From an uncultured Bacilli bacterium (GTDB lineage: Bacteria > Bacillota_I > Bacilli_A > RF39 > UBA660), in NCBI GenBank assembly GCA_944371685.1, contig CALVXV010000034.1:1-10296 (forward strand): a stretch of 10,296 nucleotides of DNA, in the 5' to 3' direction. Position numbers and translations under genes: made by a program. The notes under the pieces are model-generated. The model did no database searches and was not told the DNA's origin. It worked only from the letters and a program-made list of their open reading frames with translations. This document shows positions 7,697 through 10,296 of the stretch, one piece after another; position 1 is the first letter of the stretch, and each line of letters opens with the position of its first letter.

Positions 7697-8139
7697 ATTT
7701 TCATCCTTTCATTTTTTAGATTTGTTTGCATTTGACTAAGTATTTTGAAAAAGATTTCTAATTCTTGCTTGTTTATGTCTTTGGTGATGACATGTTCTAC
7801 TTCATTTAAGGCATGTTTAACAATTAGAAAGTTTTCTTTGGCTTGGTTGCTTAAAATTATTTCTTTTTTTCTGGTGTCATTTTTATCTTGGACTCTAATG
7901 ATCAAATTGTTTTTTTCCATGGTTTTTAGAATTTCAGATAAGGTGGCACGTCTTAAGTTTAAAGCAATGGCAATGTCAGTTTGATATATTTTTTCGTTTT
8001 GTTTAGAAATTATAAAATGAAGAATTTGCATTTGGGCAGGAGTTGGTAAATTTTTTTTACTAATTTCACTATCACATATATATCTGACAATGTCATGATT
8101 TAAAGCTTTTATTTTATAGGTTACTCTTTTACTTTCCAT
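7690..8139 (-). CDS. MarR-family transcriptional regulator
   Basis: Dimeric winged-helix regulator, probably the ligand-responsive repressor of the exporter operon it heads. Of 149 residues, about 32-98 form the winged helix: helices around 35-60, a recognition helix starting near RRATLSEIL (63-71) and a wing with the family's D-x-R-type motif (DKNDTRKKEI, 85-94). Flanking helices (about 5-25 and 100-142) would form the dimer interface. The length is typical. The ATG has a strong SD (AGAGGTGA) about four bases upstream. Its promoter (8170-8198) contains palindromes suited to a MarR dimer, so autorepression is likely. The gene overlaps the first ABC gene by 7 bases. The effector is unknown; MarR proteins next to ABC exporters usually respond to a substrate of the pump, which here is inference. 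Confidence 0.93.
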   Translation of the reverse strand: MESKRVTYKIKALNHDIVRYICDSEISKKNLPTPAQMQILHFIISKQNEKIYQTDIAIALNLRRATLSEILKTMEKNNLIIRVQDKNDTRKKEIILSNQAKENFLIVKHALNEVEHVITKDINKQELEIFFKILSQMQTNLKNERMKIC

Positions 8140-8162
8140 TTTTCACCTCTTTTTACAGCCTG

Positions 8163-8176
8163 CTAAAACATTTTAG
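8163..8176. promoter_or_regulatory. Palindrome over the -10 box, candidate MarR operator
   Basis: CTAAAA-CA-TTTTAG is a perfect 6+6 palindrome with a 2-base centre. It covers the -10 box (8170-8175) of the MarR operon promoter. A dimer bound here would block RNA polymerase directly. Which regulator binds is inference from the adjacent gene. Confidence 0.55.
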
Positions 8177-8198
8177 TATAATTTCAAAATATTGTCAA
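8170..8198 (-). promoter_or_regulatory. Promoter of the MarR-ABC-ABC operon
   Basis: On the minus strand, TTGACA (8198-8193), a 17-base spacer and TAAAAT (8175-8170) match the housekeeping consensus at 11 of 12 positions. The distance to the MarR ATG is 30 bases. Palindromic elements overlap both boxes. Confidence 0.85.
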
Positions 8199-8221
8199 TA
8201 GCCTAACAAAAATATTTTGAA
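8183..8221. promoter_or_regulatory. Inverted repeat around the -35 box, candidate second operator
   Basis: Arms TTCAAAATATT (8183-8193) and AATATTTTGAA (8211-8221) are exact 11-base inverted copies separated by 17 bases that include most of the -35 box. Centre-to-centre spacing is 28 bases, under three helical turns, which could place two dimers on one DNA face. It could instead act as an AT-rich upstream element. No T-tract follows it, so it is not a terminator. Confidence 0.5.
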
Positions 8222-8240
8222 TTCACATATTTTCCCATAA

Positions 8241-8266
8241 TTAAAAGATAAGCGGAACTTATCTTA
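8241..8266 (-). terminator. Hairpin terminator after the deacetylase gene
   Basis: On the minus strand, AAGATAAG (8265-8258), loop TTCCG, CTTATCTT (8252-8245) form a perfect 8-bp stem followed by TTAATT, a short T-tract. The gene's TAA stop overlaps the base of the 5' arm. It separates the deacetylase from the MarR operon. Confidence 0.65.
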
Positions 8267-9121
8267 ATTGTTTATATGGTGGTGAATAGCAGGAGTATTC
8301 TTAGTGATTTTAGCAAAAGTATAACCGTTTGCTTTAGCATATTGTATAATATAAGGCAAGGCTTCGACTGTTGTTTGTTTGGTAGCAGAATCGTGCATTA
8401 AGATGATGTTTGTTCCATTATGTATTTTATTCGTTACATTGGAATATATACTTTCTTTAGTTTGATTTCCATTGGCATCTTCGCTGTCAATATTCCAATC
8501 AAAGTAATAAAAGTCTTTTTCAGTTAATATGCTTGTGATTCTAGTTACGATACCTTGATTATATTTTTTGGATATGGTGTTGGATGAACCACCTGGTAGT
8601 CTTACTATTCTAGGTTTTTGACCGGTTATTTGATATATTTGCATTCTTATTTGATTTAGGTCATTAAAGTAATTATCTTCTGATGAGTAGACATAGCTAT
8701 ATATGTGTGTAGAAGTGTGCAGAGCTACGGTATGGTTTTCGGCTTGCATTCTTTTTACTACGTCTTTATATTTATCTATTTGCCTAGAGGTTAAGAAAAA
8801 AGTAGCGGGAACATTTTCTTGTTTTAAAATGTTTAAAATTTTTTCAGTTAAATAACTTGGTCCATCGTCAAAAGTAAGATATATTGTTTTATTTGAAATG
8901 ATGGATGGATTAATATTTTGAATTTTTATTTGTTTGGGTTTATAATAGTTTAGCTTTTGATTAAAGCTAATTCGAGGCTTAATTTCTTTAAATTTTGGCT
9001 TTGGTGAGTTTAATTTGATTATATAAGTGCTTAAAATGATGATGTTAAAGATAAGGCAGAAAATGATTATTATAGGAATTTTATATTGACCTATGTATTT
9101 TTTTATATTTTTCTTTAGCAT
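8264..9121 (-). CDS. Membrane-anchored polysaccharide deacetylase (CE4, NodB homology)
   Basis: Metal-dependent deacetylase acting outside the membrane on N- or O-acetyl groups of cell-wall or surface glycan; peptidoglycan is the commonest substrate of such Firmicutes enzymes, but the substrate is not shown. The 285 residues (numbered from 9121) have a signal anchor at about 15-35, a Lys-rich stalk to about 75 and one NodB domain. All five catalytic motifs are present: TFDDGPS with D85 and D86, HTSTH with metal ligands H135 and H139, RLPGG starting at R174, DWNIDSED (D208) and LMHD with H243. It ends in an unusual His-rich tail (IHHHINN). I chose the ATG at 9121, with SD GGTGAG, rather than the in-frame ATG at 9139, because the latter overlaps the TATAAT of a good promoter; the longer form (291 residues) cannot be excluded. 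It is monocistronic, with its own promoter and terminator. Confidence 0.9.
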   Translation of the reverse strand: MLKKNIKKYIGQYKIPIIIIFCLIFNIIILSTYIIKLNSPKPKFKEIKPRISFNQKLNYYKPKQIKIQNINPSIISNKTIYLTFDDGPSYLTEKILNILKQENVPATFFLTSRQIDKYKDVVKRMQAENHTVALHTSTHIYSYVYSSEDNYFNDLNQIRMQIYQITGQKPRIVRLPGGSSNTISKKYNQGIVTRITSILTEKDFYYFDWNIDSEDANGNQTKESIYSNVTNKIHNGTNIILMHDSATKQTTVEALPYIIQYAKANGYTFAKITKNTPAIHHHINN

Positions 9122-9125
9122 ACTT

Positions 9126-9131
9126 CTCACC
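9126..9131 (-). promoter_or_regulatory. Shine-Dalgarno site deciding the deacetylase start
   Basis: GGTGAG lies four bases before the ATG at 9121. The predicted transcript begins around 9131-9136, so the SD would sit almost at the 5' end of a very short leader. This supports 9121 over 9139 as the start. Confidence 0.55.
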
Positions 9132-9137
9132 AATTTC

Positions 9138-9166
9138 ATTATACCTTAAAATATGAAAAAAGCCAA
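9138..9166 (-). promoter_or_regulatory. Promoter of the deacetylase gene
   Basis: On the minus strand, TTGGCT (9166-9161; 4 of 6 match to TTGACA), a 17-base spacer and a perfect TATAAT (9143-9138). The -35 lies inside the 3' arm of the preceding terminator and the -10 overlaps the alternative upstream ATG. Confidence 0.65.
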
Positions 9167-9189
9167 AGGAATTAGTGATTCCCTTTGGT
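9154..9189 (-). terminator. Rho-independent terminator after the LRR-repeat gene
   Basis: On the minus strand, CCAAAGGGAAT (9188-9178), loop CACTA and ATTCCTTTGG (9172-9163) form a ten-pair stem with one bulged G, followed by CTTTTTT. A-rich sequence on the other side could let it work in both directions. The TAA stop of the LRR gene lies in the loop and start of the 3' arm. Confidence 0.85.
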
Positions 9190-10296
9190 TTTTTTGCATA
9201 TATTATTTCTTTCTATTATTAAGTTTATGATTTCATTTATGTTTTCATCATCTTTTGTTTTGGCAGTTTCATTTAATTTTTCTAATATTGTTTTTTCACT
9301 TTCTTTTGTAAATTCAGATGATACAGGATCTGAAAATTTTAGGGTTTCAATTAAGTCTTGATTATTTATCTTTTTAGCAATATTTAAGGCTTCTTCGATG
9401 AAGATTTGAGTATTATTTACTTTTTTATCGTATTCTTTTAGTCTGTTTTTGACGAGATATAAAGGTAAGAATAAGATAAAATATATAATGGTTGTAATGA
9501 TAGTTATGGTTAAAAGATTATTTATATTTAAGTAAGCATATATGTTTATAGCAAATAGATAAATGATGGATAAAATATATAAGAAAGTTATATATACTGT
9601 TTTATCTTGATTTTTCTTTTTATTTAGAATTGATATAACCAACAAGGTTATAATTAGAGCAATTAATTCTATTATAATAGTAAGATAAAAATTATTATTT
9701 ATATTTTCATCTATTATTTGATTTATGGTTATAACAGATGAAGGAATATATATTTTGCTTGGCACTTTATCTAAATTCATAGAAATAGTGGTTACAGGAA
9801 GATTTTCAATAGTTTCCGGTATTATAATTTGTTTTTCACTACCTTTATAACCAGTTACTTCTATTTGATTATTTTTGATATTATAAGTGAAATTATCGTT
9901 ACTTTTAAGTTCATTTAGTTCACTATCTGATATGTTTTGATAATTAAAATTGTTTTTTTCGGCATAGTTTTGAACATTTTGATTATTATGTGAAGTTAGT
10001 TTGATAGAGCTATTATTGATTGATATTATATTTTCATCTATTATTTGATTTATGGTTATAACAGATGAAGGAATATATATTTCGCTTGGCGCTTTATCTA
10101 AACTCATAGAAATAGTGGTTACAGGAAGATTTTCAATAGTTTCTGGTATTATAATTTGTTTTTCACTACCTTTATAACCAGTTACTTCTATTTGATTATT
10201 TTTAATATTATAAGTGAAGTTATCGTTACTTTTAAGTTCATTTAGTTCACTATCTGATATGTTTTGATAATTAAAATTGTTTTTTTCGGCATAGTT
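9172..10296 (-). CDS. BspA/LRR_5-type surface repeat protein with three-helix membrane anchor (5' end outside window)
   Basis: Partial gene: the frame is open to the last base, so the Met codon at 10105-10107 is internal and the real start lies beyond the window. Numbering from the first visible residue (374 visible), two nearly identical 90-residue units (1-90 and 110-199) are joined by a 19-residue linker. Each unit has the BspA-like pattern YAEKNNFNY, then FTYNI..NQIEVTGYKG, IIIPETIENLPVTTI and IYIPSSVITI, matching the leucine-rich LRR_5 repeats of bacterial surface proteins. Three membrane helices follow (about 203-224, 234-256, 261-281), then a charged, probably helical cytoplasmic tail of about 93 residues. 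The repeats are therefore predicted outside. BspA-type proteins often mediate adhesion, but the role here is unknown. No LPxTG-type sorting signal is seen; the anchor is the membrane. A terminator overlaps the stop. Confidence 0.85.
   Translation of the reverse strand, partial: NYAEKNNFNYQNISDSELNELKSNDNFTYNIKNNQIEVTGYKGSEKQIIIPETIENLPVTTISMSLDKAPSEIYIPSSVITINQIIDENIISINNSSIKLTSHNNQNVQNYAEKNNFNYQNISDSELNELKSNDNFTYNIKNNQIEVTGYKGSEKQIIIPETIENLPVTTISMNLDKVPSKIYIPSSVITINQIIDENINNNFYLTIIIELIALIITLLVISILNKKKNQDKTVYITFLYILSIIYLFAINIYAYLNINNLLTITIITTIIYFILFLPLYLVKNRLKEYDKKVNNTQIFIEEALNIAKKINNQDLIETLKFSDPVSSEFTKESEKTILEKLNETAKTKDDENINEIINLIIERNNICKKTKGNH
9700..9969 (-). repeat. Tandem LRR repeat, membrane-proximal copy
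   Basis: A 270-base unit nearly identical to 10027-10296, at a period of 327 bases; I count about six mismatches by eye. It is the last copy before the membrane helices and encodes a complete 90-residue LRR_5-like unit. Confidence 0.9.
10027..10296 (-). repeat. Tandem LRR repeat, upstream copy
   Basis: The second visible 270-base unit, running to the window edge. A 57-base linker (9970-10026) separates it from the other copy; whether that linker is also repeated cannot be seen. Further copies may lie beyond the edge. Confidence 0.9.

Noticed and set aside
438..8000. Short plus-strand open frames inside the minus-strand genes (for example 438-620, 3260-3472, 6660-6929, 7745-7984)
   Set aside because: They lie opposite well-supported genes, encode low-complexity hydrophobic or Ser/Phe-rich peptides, and have no SD or promoter. 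They are shadows of the AT-rich coding strand.
3628..9121. Bacteriocin or lantibiotic biosynthesis cluster (ABC pair plus surface enzymes)
   Set aside because: There is no precursor peptide, no modification enzyme and no peptidase C39 domain on the ABC proteins. The MarR-ABC-ABC unit is complete by itself.
11..10296. Mycoplasma-type genetic code, suggested by AT-richness and by no gene ending in TGA
   Set aside because: The frames contain no in-frame TGA and tryptophans checked are TGG, so the standard bacterial code explains everything; TAA/TAG preference fits low GC.
9700..10296. CRISPR-like or mobile-element reading of the 327-base-period repeat
   Set aside because: The repeat is fully coding, in frame and matches LRR_5-type protein repeats. 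There are no short repeat-spacer units, no terminal inverted repeats and no transposase.

Overview
The window is AT-rich, roughly 30% GC by eye. It is densely packed, and all nine genes lie on the minus strand, so the biology reads from high to low coordinates. Rho-independent terminators, canonical sigma-A-type promoters, Shine-Dalgarno (SD) sites and the protein families point to a low-GC Firmicutes/Bacilli-type bacterium. It is probably an uncultured gut lineage near Erysipelotrichia/RF39, although the lineage is inference. Every stop codon is TAA or TAG. Tryptophans that I checked are TGG and no gene contains an in-frame TGA, so the mycoplasma code is not in use.

Reading in the direction of transcription: (i) 10296-9172 is the 3' part of a surface protein with near-identical BspA/LRR_5-type repeats, three membrane helices and a cytoplasmic tail; its 5' end lies outside the window. 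(ii) 9121-8264 is a membrane-anchored CE4 polysaccharide deacetylase with its own promoter and terminator. (iii) 8198-3611 is a self-contained drug-efflux-type operon: promoter with palindromes, MarR repressor, ABC half-transporter A, ABC half-transporter B, terminator. The three genes overlap by 7-8 bases. (iv) 3558-2635 is a membrane-anchored HExxH (zincin) protein. (v) 2620-2165 is a perfect-consensus promoter, an unknown 124-residue protein and a terminator. (vi) 2147-11 is an OmpR-family response regulator and its sensor histidine kinase, overlapping by 14 bases.

The best-supported functional story is the ABC pair. The substitutions in the two nucleotide-binding domains complement each other exactly as in heterodimeric exporters with one degenerate and one catalytic ATP site. 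The B subunit also carries an extra domain of about 200 residues outside the cell, built of degenerate repeats. The MarR protein upstream probably represses the operon through palindromes overlapping the promoter. The deacetylase, LRR protein, exporter and two-component system together look like an envelope and stress-response neighbourhood, but nothing in the sequence ties the separate transcription units into one system.

No gene-free stretch reaches 300 bases; the longest is about 124 bases (8140-8263) and holds the MarR-operon control region and a terminator. I saw no tRNA, rRNA, insertion sequence, CRISPR array or riboswitch.
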